Source: Rhexocercosporidium sp. MPI-PUGE-AT-0058
Taxonomy: Eukaryota; Ascomycota; Leotiomycetes; Helotiales
Assembly: GCA_020746875.1 (NCBI GenBank)
Contig: JAGTJL010000008.1
Location: 372,001 to 436,000, forward strand
DNA: 64,000 nt
Direction: 5' to 3'
The stretch's first letter is position 1. Each line of letters begins with the position of its first letter. Below are positions 31,741 through 43,807 of the stretch, piece by piece. The notes beneath the pieces were generated by a model. The model ran no database searches and had not been told where the DNA came from. It saw only the letters and a program-made list of their open reading frames with translations. Both the position numbers and the translations under genes were made by a program.

Positions 31741-32510
31741 GATACCGTGAGCGCGCGAGAGCCTGCCTTCAAAGGCTGAAATGGGAGAGGCTGAGGAGAT
31801 GGGCGCCTAAGATTAAGCTGAACATGCTGTATCTGCGTAGGGAGCGACGGAGATTTTACATATAATGAAAAACATCCATCATGACAGGAACACACCTTTT
31901 GGCATCTCGGCGCGAATTGACCCTGGTGTCTCCAGCTGGAAGTAAGAATGAAGAGACTCGATGCGGGAGACTAGGGAAATACCCGGAGGTGTCCGAACAT
32001 ATAGTCAAATAAATACCCATTTTGTAGCAGAACGGAGCGCGGACTTTGCGGAAAACAATTTCTGGGTTGAAGCGAAACGTTGCGACCTTGCGGATATACA
32101 ACAACATGGCGGATATCGCATAAGCACCTCTGCATTTCCTTATCGCAAAGCGACAGTAAAGCCTTGATTCTCGGTATCTACTTTTCAGCCTACCTTGTGT
32201 GCACAAAATTACAGAATTCTGTGAGAGGAGCTTGCCTCGAAGTGTGGTGGTCGCTTAAGCTTGTTGACTTATGATGGTTGACTAAGGCAGGGAGGAGCGG
32301 AGAAAGAGTGTTATCTTGCTCAGCTCCCAGGACAGGACAAAATTAATGCTCATGTATGTTGTGATAGTGATCCGCCTGTCACATACGGCCCCAGACCGAG
32401 GAAAATAGAAAGTCAAAACGGCAGCACACAAGTCAAATTGAGATTAACAGTGCGAAATTTTTGGTAAGCTACAAACTTTGATATCAGCAGCTGCCCAGCT
32501 CGATGTTCCC
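31741..32510. other. Intergenic, no gene recognised
   Basis: Upstream of the hydrolase remnant and downstream of the sedolisin gene. A 116-codon minus frame (31856-32206) has no recognisable features. Confidence 0.45.
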
Positions 32511-34544
32511 TTATTCACACTCAGCCTGCTTCAACAGTTCCGGGAAGATCGGTGTTCCGAACCCAGTCACAGCATCCCACCCCTTCGTGGTCGGGAATCC
32601 AGTCGTATTACACCCGCCATTAACCCCCTCGGTTATATCCGTAAAGGCTTTGTAGCCCTTCTTGTAGAGCCAGGGGTTCAGGAAACCCAACGTCGGCTTT
32701 CCCTTGGCAATCAATGCGTCGTTGACCAACGCAATAATACTGCTCATCAATGGCGCACTTGCACTAGTACCAGAGATTATACGCTCCGTCGAGTTCCAGT
32801 TGACCTTGAAATAGAGACCTTGTGCTGCGAGGTCGGGATATCCGCGACCTTCGGTGTTGAAGAGGCCTTTGTGCTCGCCTTTCATGCTCTTGATGTACGC
32901 AGGGACGACTTGGTCCTGGTAAGAAGGACGCTTGAAGTACTCCGAGAAGCCAGAGCCAGAGGCGTAGTAGCCGTGTGTCTTTCCGTCTGGACCATAACCG
33001 TTCGCAGGACGGGCTGCGGAGGTCTCAGGCTCGAAACCTTGAGTTGCACCTACGGCTGTGACGTACGGGCAGGATGGCGGGAACGAGGCGAGGAATTTGA
33101 AGGTGTTTTTCCCATCGTTGGATACACACTTCGTGGCGTTATTGTTAGCTATATCTCCAGCTCCTCCATCACCTGATGAGAAGAGCATTGAGATGCCGCG
33201 AGCACCGAGTTGCGCGAAGCCATTGCAGACGCGCTTGGCGTAGTCAAAGGGGACGGTCTGCTCGTCGTCGCCGTAAGAGGTGGAGATGACTTGTGGGAGC
33301 GTCTTTTGAGCGAGCACGTAGTTGATCCAGGCGAGGTAGGGTTCGTTTCCTGGTGGGTCTCCGGCTGCCTCGTCAGGGATCTGAGGGGGCTCGCCGCCGG
33401 TTGTGTACGCCGTGACGGGCATGGGATAGGTGATGCCAATGATGGTTTGGACGTCGAGGTTGGCTTCAACGGAGATTCCTTCGGTGGCTTGTTCGGGGGT
33501 GAGAGCGGTGTCTTGTTGTGGTCCACCGTCGATGCTGACGAACTTGTACTTTGCAGCTCCGGATACAGCTTCTGGCTTGTATTTCTGGAGGAAGAGCTTG
33601 GTGTCTGGTCGGATGGGGATTTCGCCCAAGAAGTTGTTGAAGCCGATCTGGTTCTTGCCTGCGGCCTTCTGGACGTATCCCTTGGTCTTATAGAGGGTGG
33701 CAAAGCCTAGATGACCAATTAGCAGTGCTATATTGAGGATATTTCGAGAATAAGATAAGCCATGTTTCCAAATAATCTTGAGACATTCAAAGGGAAGTTC
33801 TGGGCTCTGCCAATACCTACATTCGGGCGTTGTCCCATTTATACTACATGACTTTTTCAGCTCGGGGGACTTGGCTTCGTGGATTCCTGGGTATGGCCAA
33901 GGGATTGGAGCGTCTGCTGCAACCTCACGCTTTTTGATAGCACGCATGAAGGAGGAGGTCGGTTGAATGGCATCGACGTGCTCATGGAGATGCTTGGGGA
34001 GAGACCATGTTGGGGCGCGGTAGATCTCGGTACCATCGTCGTGTTGATAGACATGGTATTCGGTGTCTAGGAGACGCTCAGCAGTCATAACGTTGATTTG
34101 AATGTTGACCCAGTCCTTGGCTGGACTGTAGGAGGCGTGGGTAATGCCATTGGCCTCTAGCCACTCGTGTAGGAGGTCCAATGACTCGTCAGAAGGCTTA
34201 ATGAGCTTGTTGACCTCCTCGTGGGAGAGGTGGTGGCCATAGCGAACATTATCCGGATCGGAGACTAGGGCAAGTTAGCTTCAACCCCTGAATAGCCTTC
34301 TCACCTGAATGTAGTGAGAAAACATACCTTCATTTAAGTGACGTTCCAGTTCCCCGAAGTTGCTCTGCTTGATACCAATTTGCAAGTTTAACATCTTCTC
34401 AGACGGAGCGCGATCCATCTTGGTCCATCTCTTCGGCACCCAATGCTTCTCTTTCACAGCATATGAAGTGCGTACTTGGATGGGCGTACCCAAGACGGCC
34501 TCGGCCGCAATGGCAATAGTTAACAGAATTGAAGCTCCCAACAT
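32511..34544 (-). CDS. Sedolisin-family tripeptidyl-peptidase (S53)
   Basis: Three exons, 34544-34328, 34264-33821 and 33706-32511, join in phase to 618 residues. A signal peptide (MLGASILLTIAIAAEAVLG) is followed by the pro-domain (HLNEVSDPDNVRYGHHLS, the typical S53 pro block) and TTPEC at the pro/mature junction. The catalytic domain has Glu301 and Asp305 in SVEANLDVQTIIG, the oxyanion Asp in SSGDGGAGD, and nucleophile Ser535 in SGTSASAP. The Ca-binding elements DITEG and GWDAVTGFG are at the end. All key residues are present, so an active acidic protease that removes tripeptides outside the cell is expected. It probably feeds amino acids to transporters such as the one at 40440. A TATA box lies 77 bp upstream. 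Confidence 0.93.
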
Positions 34545-36878
34545 GGTTGATGATATGGGTGCAGACAAGGCTAGGAGCAAGGCTGGGGAGACAGCTGCAG
34601 GACCGAGGGGATCATGGCTCTTTATACCCACCTAAGCTCTGGGAGCTATGAGAGCTGTAAGTGGGAAATGACCTGGATCATCACTACAAACGATCAGGGT
34701 GGGATGAACTCATCCATCCAGGGGAGGGAAGGAGAGCTTACGCCGTGGTGGTACTCATGCAGTAGTTAGGTCGCTTGAGTCCTGTACCAACAAGCACTCT
34801 ATTGCGGGGTTTATGTCCGCATTCTGCGTAGATCTCCGCAAACTGCCAGCCTCTGCCAGCACTTAACAGCACCTAACTCTCGTAACAACTCTTGGCTGCA
34901 GCGGACCGAAGTACCTGCTTTCCCTCCACCTGCCAAGTTGGACAAAGCCCTCGGCGCATCAATAAGCTTTTGGCGACGCTGGAGAAAGCAATTGGCAGCT
35001 GGTCAGTGGCGCCATGATAAGCTGTGCCCACCCCCTGTTGAAGATTGCCCGCCTTCTTGTTCGGTCCTAAGCTTCTGCCAAGGAGCTGGGCATCCCTGGG
35101 CAGAGCCCCGGTCACAGCATTAATCACCTTCTAGATGCAGATGTAGGTGGATCGCTAATGTTGAAGACTACTTGAATGGAGGCGAATTTTTATTTGCAAT
35201 ATGTAGTGCAGATGCAGATGGCTGTGTATTTGATTGGGCGGGTGGTCGTGTTGGTAAGTGTAGCATTTGAAAGGGCTATTCGGGATAGTAGCGCCGAGGG
35301 GAAAGGAAGGGATAGTTAGAATGATGAGAGAGGCTTCGTAAAAGACGTCGCTGGCAAATAAAGAAAAGTCGTACTAATATCCCAAACCAGGTTTTGGAAC
35401 CATATTGTTCTCGTAGCCAGAAGATAGCTGCATGTTCTGGCCGCTCGGATAAATAGCTTGACCTACAGTACCTCTCCGTCGGAGAAAAAGGTGGCCGATT
35501 TCGACAGCCCTGAGAAAACCGAAGAACCTACGACTTCCGCAAGACTTAATTAATTAATACTAGGCAGGAAATAGAATTACAAGTACCTATGCTATTTCAG
35601 AACTTATGTCTACATTCTTACTACTGTGAAAGTCCGTAAAGTCAAGGAATAAAGTGTTAATCGTAAGCTTGCCAAGATAGGTCAGGTTTTCCTCCGACAG
35701 AAAAGCCTACCAACCTTCGTCAAGCAATGGTTTGGATAGGGTGAGATGGCTGGATTGTACCGAGCAAACCATACGTTTGAAGCAGATCAGACTTGATTAT
35801 TAGTAGGCGCCGACTTTTTTTTAGGATATCGAGGACTAACATGAGATTGGAAACCTCTGCTCCTGTGCGGAAGTAGGAGCATTTGGAGGATTGCTGAGAC
35901 AGTTGACTCTCAGGCTTCATATTGAACATGACTAATTCCAGAAAGTCACATCACTACAAAACTACATATCTCCATCGCCATTTCATGTGCTCCCTAAGTA
36001 CGTACGTGCATACGCTATCAAGACCTTGAGGTTGTTGAGTTGAGCTGAAGACTGGGCATCCACGTGATATTACATTCACCTTCCAGTGTTTGAAACATGG
36101 CTTCTGTCCCTGTATTCCAATGTCTCATCTTTATTTGGTAATTTTATTGCTCGATACTACGTATTTAAGGAGACAGACGACCTCCCGAGATCTTTCCAGT
36201 TCCATTGTCAACGTCGGGCTCACGTGATGCTTACATGTCATCCCCGGCCAGGTTCTCTCGAGGTGGTTCATGTCCCATCCAACCCGATCAATAGTCATGC
36301 ATTCAACCAGCATGTGCAGCCAGATCTGTTTGATTTTCTTCCCTTCTCTTCAGTTCTCAAATCTTCTCGTCCCTGACTTATGGCGGTACGTTATCAGTGG
36401 TTTGACCTCTCGGATGTCCCAATGAGGTCACCCAAGGACCCCTCCTTTCCTTATCGGCTTATTGTGGGGTGATTCTCAACAAGAACCACCAAAACGTCAT
36501 GCCACGAAAGTTTTTCTGAAGATATAAATCTCCAAACAACATTCTAAAACAGCAATTGTATTTGCCCAAATACCAAGCCTTCTCTTGCAGTAAGTGCACT
36601 CTTTTCTCTTTTTACCCAAGCCTCCTAGCTTCTTTCGGATAACACTCTATCCATTGAGAAGTCGCGTCTCGCACTCGTTGATGCGCTCTGGCTCCGGATT
36701 GATCAGCGTCCTGCATCCCGCTTCGTCACTTACCCGCGAATTTGCTGATTAACGTCCTGAAACTCAGAGCTCTAGATTTCACGATCACCACCATATCAAC
36801 AGCTTGATCCCAAGCTCCACGATAACACATTTCTCCCGCCCTTCACACCTCCTCCTTGACAACAGGCAAACCTTCACA
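34545..36878. other. Long intergenic region (2.3 kb)
   Basis: Starts with the TATA-containing sedolisin promoter. 35000-36600 holds only short, featureless frames. Pyrimidine-rich DNA at 36540-36870 is the probable promoter and leader of the transketolase-like gene. Confidence 0.45.
34621..34626 (-). promoter_or_regulatory. TATA box of the sedolisin gene
   Basis: TATAAA on the minus strand, 77 bp before the ATG at 34544. Confidence 0.5.
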
Positions 36879-38902
36879 ATGGCGAGCGCTACCGCAGATT
36901 TTGGCATCGATGTCTTTGCTCGATATAAGGACATCTCTCTCGACCCAACAAATCCCACGCTTACCGCAGAGCAAAAGGCCGACCTCCTCTCCAATATCTC
37001 CCTCCTCAGAGACACAATCGTCTACTTTACCGCGTCCGGAGCTGCGCGCGGCGTTAGTGGTCATACTGGTGGGCCTTACGAGTATGTCTTTTCTCGCCCT
37101 GAAGTCCTCTATGATCTGGGATCTGGGATCGGATCATTTGTTCTGATCCTAGGACATTGAAAGTTGCCCATGCTAAAATCTTGACTAGCACTATCCCCGA
37201 AGTATGCATCCTCGAAGCTTTCTTCAAGGGCTCCGCCGAGAAGTTCCTCCCTATTGTATATGACGAGTCCGGACACAGAGTCGCTACACAATATCTGCTG
37301 AGTGCTCTGCACGGCCACCTTCCATTCGAGCATCTGCTGCATTACCGTGAGGCCAACTCGAAGTTGCCTGGTCATCCAGAGTTAGGCCTAACGCCTGGTA
37401 TTGCTTTTAGTTCTGGACGTCTGGGTCACTTGTGGTCTTTCGTCAATGGAGTTGCTTTGGCTCATCCTGACAAGACTCTATTCATGTTGGGTTCCGATGG
37501 AGCTCAACAAGAGGGTGATGATGACGAGGCAGCACGGATGGCAGTTGCACAGGGTCTCAATGTCAAGCTTCTGCTCGACGACAATGATGTCACAATCGCT
37601 GGCCATCCTTCCGAATACCTCAAGGGTTACTCAATGACTTCAAACTTGAAGGGGCACGGAATGACCGTCTTCGAGGCTCCAGGGGAGGATATCGAGAAGC
37701 TTTATTCAGCCGTCTGTAGTGCAGTCACAGCCAAGGGACCAGCAGCAGTCGTAGTCAAGAGAGTAATGGCACCTGGCATTAAGGGAATAGAAGGCACAAC
37801 ACACGCACACGATGTCATCCCCGTCAAGATCGCAATCGAGTACCTCAAAGAACGTGGATATGACCTTGCCGTCTCCAAATTAGAGGCTATCACCCCCAAC
37901 TCCCTCGCATACCTCTACACTGGATCCGGAAAAGAAAAATTTGCAAATAGGGTCGTCTTCGGTGAAGCTGTTGTCTCCGTTCTCAAGCCATTGTCCGCAG
38001 CAGAAGCCAAGGAAAAGGTTCTTGTTGTCGATTCTGATCTTGAAGGCTCAACAGGCCTGAGCGTCATCCACAAGAACCGACCAGAAGTCTTCCTCTCATC
38101 CGGCATCATGGAACGTGGTAACTTCTCCGCCGCAGCTGGTTTTGGTGCTTCTAAGGGCAAAGTGGGTATTTTCTCCACCTTCTCCGCCTTCTGTGAAATG
38201 ATCATCTCAGAACTCACCATGGCCCGTCTCAACATGGCGAACGTCCTCTGCCATTTCTCCCATTCGGGTGTCGACGAGATGGCTGACAACACTTGCCATT
38301 TCGGTATCAACACCTTCTTCGCTGACAACGGTCTCATCGATGGAGATACTACCCGTCTTTACTTCCCAGCTGATGCCAATCAAATGCGCGCCACCGTCGC
38401 AAAGGTCTTCTGGGACGAAGGCATCAGACTCGTCATCTCCACCCGTGCCAAGGTCCCTTTGATCCTCAAGGAAAATTCGGAAGAGCCATATTACGGCGAA
38501 GGCTATGAATTTGTCCCCTCCAAGGATGAGTTCATCCGTAAGGGAACGGCAGGTTACGTTGTCACTTTTGGCGAGATGGTCTACCGTGCCATCGACGCAG
38601 TTGATCGTCTCCGTTCCCAAGGTGTCGATGTTGGTCTTGTCAACAAGTCCACCTTGAACGTCGTCGATGAGGAGGCTATACGCATCTATGGCTCTACACC
38701 ATTTGTCTTGGTCCTTGAGAGTCTGAACCAGAAGACTGGTCTAGGAAGTAAGATGGGTACGTGGTTGTTGGAGAGACAGCTCACACCCAAGTACAAGTAC
38801 ATCGGCACTACGAAAGAGGGATGCGGTGGTCTTGGAGAGCAAATCTTCCATCAGGGCTTGGACCCACAGAGTGTGATTAAGGCGATTCATAGTCTGCAGT
38901 AA
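36879..38902 (+). CDS. Transketolase / dihydroxyacetone-synthase-like protein
   Basis: Exons 36879-37081 and 37189-38902 give 638 residues; the GTATGT...TAG intron rejoins GGPYDTIPEVCIL, a strongly conserved block. Thiamine-diphosphate enzymes of this family move two-carbon ketol units between sugars. Visible parts: SGHTGGPYD near 60-68, the ThDP-binding region GSDGAQQEGDDDEAARMAV with LLLDDNDVTI after it, GIMERGNFSAAAGFG in the pyrimidine-binding domain (with the catalytic Glu block), and a C-terminal transketolase domain ending IKAIHSLQ. Yeast DHA synthases are about 700 residues and usually carry a peroxisomal SKL-like end; this protein is shorter and lacks one, so it is probably cytosolic. 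Substrate is unknown. An alternative acceptor 21 nt earlier would insert residues and break the conserved block. Confidence 0.83.
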
Positions 38903-40439
38903 GTGGGAAGTTGATGGGATTCTTGTTTGCTACGAAAGGTGGAGGGAATGGAAAGGAATGGAATGGGATAAGATTATGAAATTATAATGAAAATAATGAT
39001 TTGAAACAACTACTAGAACCTGTTCACATATCGTTTCCATGTGCCTTCACATCCCCACGGCATCATCCGCCTCAAGCCGAGTACTTCTCGTTCGGACCTT
39101 TACAAAGTATCTTTGAGCCATTTCGTCCCCAAGCACAGAATTAAAGCCGGGAGACGAAGATCAAAAGTGCAAATACTCGTACAGGAGCCCCCTCCCTTTC
39201 AAATACCTCGAAGGAAGATTCTCCATTATCATCAAGGATAAAAACCCCTCATAACCCTGGAACTTGGCAAGCTCGCAAGGAAGAGAAACAAGCATGCTCC
39301 CAGCCCTCGGCACTTGCTTGTACACGTGATGTTCCACGGGCCGATCCGGTACTATGCCTTGATGGGATTGGATCGGCTTGGATCTCAGGGGAAGAGAAAA
39401 ACCTCCGACGGAACAAACGACACCATCACTCTAAGTATCCTCAACCGTGAGAGACATACAAGTAGAAAGGTAACACGAAAGAGTTTACAACATCTTTTAA
39501 CATCAAAGAAGCAACTGGTTGTCTTTCATGGGGGTGCAGCTCCATATGTATCTCATCCGGCGGACCGCAACTTGACTCTGACCGATGTCTGAGCTTCGAG
39601 AAAATTCTTCGTGTGTTCCCGAAGGACTAAAAGAACTGGAGAACGGAAAATGGTGCCGACGCCGCTACTACAGTAGAGTATGATCTAAGATCTTCAGATC
39701 GCTGGGATGAATGACGAGAACTCCACATTTAGGAAGGGAGGAACCGGCATATGAGGTAAAAAGAATCCACTTGTGACAACTGACAATGTCTGTGGATTGA
39801 GGGGGGCGATCCATGAAGCGAGATGAGAGGAGGCTGACATCGCTGTCACCGCACTCAACCTCGCTTGGGAATGTCGCGATGCTGGATATGTAGGCACAAG
39901 TACAAGGACATGGTCAGGCCTTTTATGTGAGCGATATTCGAAGCTCGAGGTAAGCTGTGCGCGAGTAAGTCAAGAGCCTTTCTTCAGTATCAGGCGAGGA
40001 GGTGGACGTGGAAAGAACGATGGTAGCGAGTCTCAAGCTTCATTCTAACCTTTCTAGCAAGGTCTAGCTGATCACCAGTGTGAACATCATGCCTTACCGC
40101 GCAAAATAATCGCACTAATAAGTCATGAACGGTTCTTAATCATCCTCTGGCTCCACACTTATCAACGATTGCATTGCTAAAATCCAACAGTCACTTGCTC
40201 TGTCTCTCTTCTCCCGTATCATTCTCGGTCTATTACATACCTCTTTCATAATAGTCTCCTGCGTCGTTAAATCTCTGCTGCACCCCCAGATCATTCTGCG
40301 CTTCGATATTCCAACTCATCTCTTCTGTTCTCCAGTTCAGCGAAGTTTTGTCCCTTTCTCTCGTCTCGCCCCTGCCTGTCCGTTCAACACGAGAGGTCTC
40401 CCGTGTGTGTACCCTATCCTCGCCCCATACCCACCCATC
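38903..40439. other. Intergenic, no gene recognised
   Basis: Only short frames. A purine-rich GGAATGGAAAGGAATGGAATGG stretch near 38945 follows the transketolase-like stop. The C/T-rich DNA at 40200-40430 is the likely leader of the transporter gene. Confidence 0.45.
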
Positions 40440-41940
40440 ATGTCAACCGTCACTCCCGAATCCCACTCGGAGAAATCCACCAACAAGAAAGATGCCAACC
40501 TCTCCGCCGACGGCCAATTCGTCGGCGACGTCGAGACGCTCGAAGCACAGGGAACCGCACACTTCAACCGCCTCGGCTGGAAACGACTCACCGTCGTCCT
40601 CCTCGTCGAAGCTATAGCCCTCGGCGCACTCTCCATCCCCAGCGCCTTCGCCACGCTAGGAATGGTAGCTGGGGTAATCACGACCATCGGTCTCGGTCTC
40701 GTCGCCATCTATACGAGTTACGTCGTCGGGCAGGTCAAGCTCAAGTTCCCAGAAGTGGCCCATTACGCTGATGCCGGCCGACTGATCTGGGGCCGTTTCG
40801 GGTATGAATTGATTGGTGCTATGTTTGCGCTGGAGTTGACGTTCCTCGTCGGCTCGCATTGTCTGACTGGTGCGATTGCGTTTGGGAATTTGACGGATAA
40901 TGGGACTTGCTCGTTGGTGTTTGGTGTTGTCTCGGCTGTGATCTTGTTGTTTCTTGCTATCCCGCCATCATTTGCTGATGTGGCTATTTTGGGGTATATT
41001 GATTTCGTCTCCATCATGGCAGCTATCGGGATTACTGTCATCGCTACGGGAGTTACGTATGGAAAATCTACTCACGTTGTTGACTGGTCTGCTTGGCCGA
41101 AGGAGGATATTTCTTTCGTTGATGCATTCATCGCCATCACAAACATCGTCTTCGCTTGTAGGTCTCCTCCCATCGTTGCTAAAAACGCGTCAAAGACACC
41201 TTACTCACGTCATCCTAGACTCCTTCGCGGTCTGCCAATTCTCTTTCATGGACGAGATGCACACACCAAAAGACTACATCAAGTCCATCTGGTCCCTCGG
41301 CCTCATCGAAATCTTCATCTACACCCTAACCGGCTCTCTGATCTACGCCTTCGTCGGCCAAGACGTTTCATCCCCTGCTCTCCTCTCCGCCGGAAATCTC
41401 ATGGCCAAAATTGCTTTCGGCGTCGCCCTCCCCGTAATCTTCATCTCAGGCTCCATCAACGGCACAGTCGTAGCACGCTACATCCACGGGCGCATCTACA
41501 AGAACTCCGTTGTGCGCTTCATCAACACCAAGAAAGGCTGGACGACATGGCTCGCTCTCATCGCCTTCATCACCATCATCGCGTGGGTCATTGCGGAAGC
41601 TATCCCCTTCTTTGGCGATTTATTGGGCATTATGTCCGCGCTTTTCATCTCGGGATTCACCTTCTACTTCCCGGCTATCTTCTGGTTTATGCTGATCAAG
41701 GAGGGGAAGTGGTATGAGAAGAAGAACCTCTTTTTGAGCTTCGTGAACGCGATTGTTTTCGTTATTGGCATGATCGTTCTGGTAGCCGGGACGTACTCGA
41801 CTGTTAGTGATATTGTAAGTTATCTATATCCCTTCCTAGCTTGGCTGGGAGGAATGAGGGGGAGCGTACTAACGAGGATACAGAAACGTCAGTACACCGA
41901 GGGAACGGTCCGTGGTGCTTTTACTTGCGCGCCACTATGA
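40440..41940 (+). CDS. AAAP-family amino-acid transporter
   Basis: Three exons, 40440-41157, 41219-41814 and 41884-41940, all in phase, give 456 residues. After a hydrophilic N-terminus come about 11 transmembrane helices, starting with LTVVLLVEAIALGALSIPSA. The first intron rejoins NIVFAYSFAVCQFSFMDEM, the conserved middle block (FAYxx...F..EM.xPxD), and the tiny last exon gives the family-typical tail EGTVRGAFTCAPL. The family (Neurospora Mtr type) imports neutral and aromatic amino acids across the plasma membrane with protons. Substrate cannot be set from sequence alone. No gene here is clearly co-regulated, but a nearby secreted peptidase (32511-34544) could supply substrate. Confidence 0.9.
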
Positions 41941-43807
41941 AGGACAGACGTATGATCAATTTTGAATGTTTGAAACGGAAGGGTGATTGTTCAAGCTGGG
42001 AGGAATTGGCATGTGGATGGATAAAGTAGTTCGACAGCAGCCAAGTCTCGGCTGTGTTTTTCGTCCGCGAACGCGTAGCCTGACTCTCGAAGCCAGTCTC
42101 CACTCTGCTGCAACATCCAACGGACTAGATCGATTATCGTATGTTTATGACCAACTAATGAAAATACCAAAAAAAGCAAATATCTCCCTCCGGCCTCTCA
42201 CCATATCACATGCGTGCACGCGTTTCTGCGCGGGATGGTACCTTGTTCTATTCACACGAGATCCTATGTTCAACTCTAAAAAACCACTTAAGATACTGTA
42301 ACCATAGAAAATTATTAGTACAGTGTATCGACTGGGAGTTGGCTCAGTATGTTGTGATCAAAACAGCTCACCTGGTTTTCTCGGCATTGGTCAACTCCTG
42401 GTTTTCATTCAAAGGGGGTACGAATTGGGACAGTCAAGAAAGCCAACTCATGGCTGCACTCTTTCGGAAAATGAGCTAGGTTTCCGTGAACTGATACGGT
42501 ACCTGATAATCGCACTGAATACTTTCCGGAACTGTCACAAGGTATGTCAAGATTACATATTCGGGTGTCCCGTGCACTTCTTAGAACCTTGCTTTGATTC
42601 ATCAAATGAAAGAACGCGTGACGCCGATCGCTAATTTAAATATAATTTATAGAAGTGAGGAACATTTTTCTTGGATTATATTTGGGCATATGGAATTATT
42701 AGGCCATTCCTTACCGTATCGATGCATGAGATTTAGTGACCCAGCTTGCCATTGAAAGTGTTAAGCGAACTATGAAGGAACATTTCTCATTTATTACTGC
42801 TCTGGGTTGTTCCGCTCGAGAAGATAAAGGACCAAAACCTAGAACATCAAGGTGAAGACTCACCTAAGGAGGGAAAAGACATTTCTGCTACAGCAGTGCT
42901 GAGATCCTCTTAGATCAAGTCATGAAGGCTAATGAACAAGAAGTTAACACTCCAGCTCAGAAATCTCATCACTATCGTTAAATCATGATATCATTATCTC
43001 CAGAGCCCTCCACCCTCCGAATTTAAACGACGAGATCGCTCTATTGTGCCACTCGACGCCTCTCAACGAAATCGAACGACTCATTACGAAGGCGAATGTC
43101 ATCGCAGCCAAAATAGATTAGGAAGACGAGCTCTAGTTCGCGCGGGGATATTGACAACGGACACGCAAGGATATAAAATAAAATGGAAGGCTTCTGGAAG
43201 TGCGCGGCAGGAACCATCACCTTGCTTCAGGCTTGATCTCCCCACAACATGATATCAGGAACTCATAAGCCACCAATATATGAACCCGGTCACTCGGGAC
43301 ATTGTAAGCCACCATGACTTCCCAAGGCGGTCACTAGCCCGTGACCATTGGTCCAGCGCCAAGATGGGTAGGTGGTCGTCGATGCATTAAAGTCCAGTGA
43401 CTCCAGTGCAGCCCAGACCCAAGCCGGGTGGCCACAATGAAGCATCTTGGCGCTCCGGCTTAGTTTTTAATGGGTTAGTGCAAGGGTCCACAAGCTTGTC
43501 CCAACGTCCAGGTCCCTGCGACAACTGTTTGACACCTTTTTTCCCCTCCTGCCACGCAAGATCTCGCCCAAGAATCATTCCACATTGAAAATTTCATCGC
43601 GAATTTCCACATACAAACCGTGATGCTGACCATTTGCGGGACTTGCTACATGTCTTTGGTTTCTGTGGCGTGGGACATGGGGGAGGGCGGGGTCGATTGA
43701 AGGGGCGACGACGTTAACATGAATCCTCCCTCATATATATAACAGGTTATCCATAGGGCAAAAGTCCAACCCCATGCGACTCCTTCATCCTCTGAAAGAA
43801 GGTCAAT
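41941..43807. other. Intergenic, no gene recognised
   Basis: AT-rich from 42600 to 43000. A 12-base inverted pair, AGCGCCAAGATG at 43355-43366 and its complement at 43443-43454, could form a weak hairpin; the frames on both strands at 43387-43588 are mutual shadows. Near the right end lies the TATA box of the next gene. Confidence 0.45.
43734..43742 (+). promoter_or_regulatory. TATA box of the 566-aa secreted protein
   Basis: TATATATAA, 66-74 bp before the ATG at 43808. Confidence 0.5.

Noticed and set aside
32478..33710. Plus-strand frames of 166-232 codons
   Set aside because: Antisense shadows of the sedolisin gene, whose motifs and splice sites are clear.
43355..43454. 12-bp inverted repeat as a small transposon
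   Set aside because: Arms too short, no target duplication, no AT-rich core.
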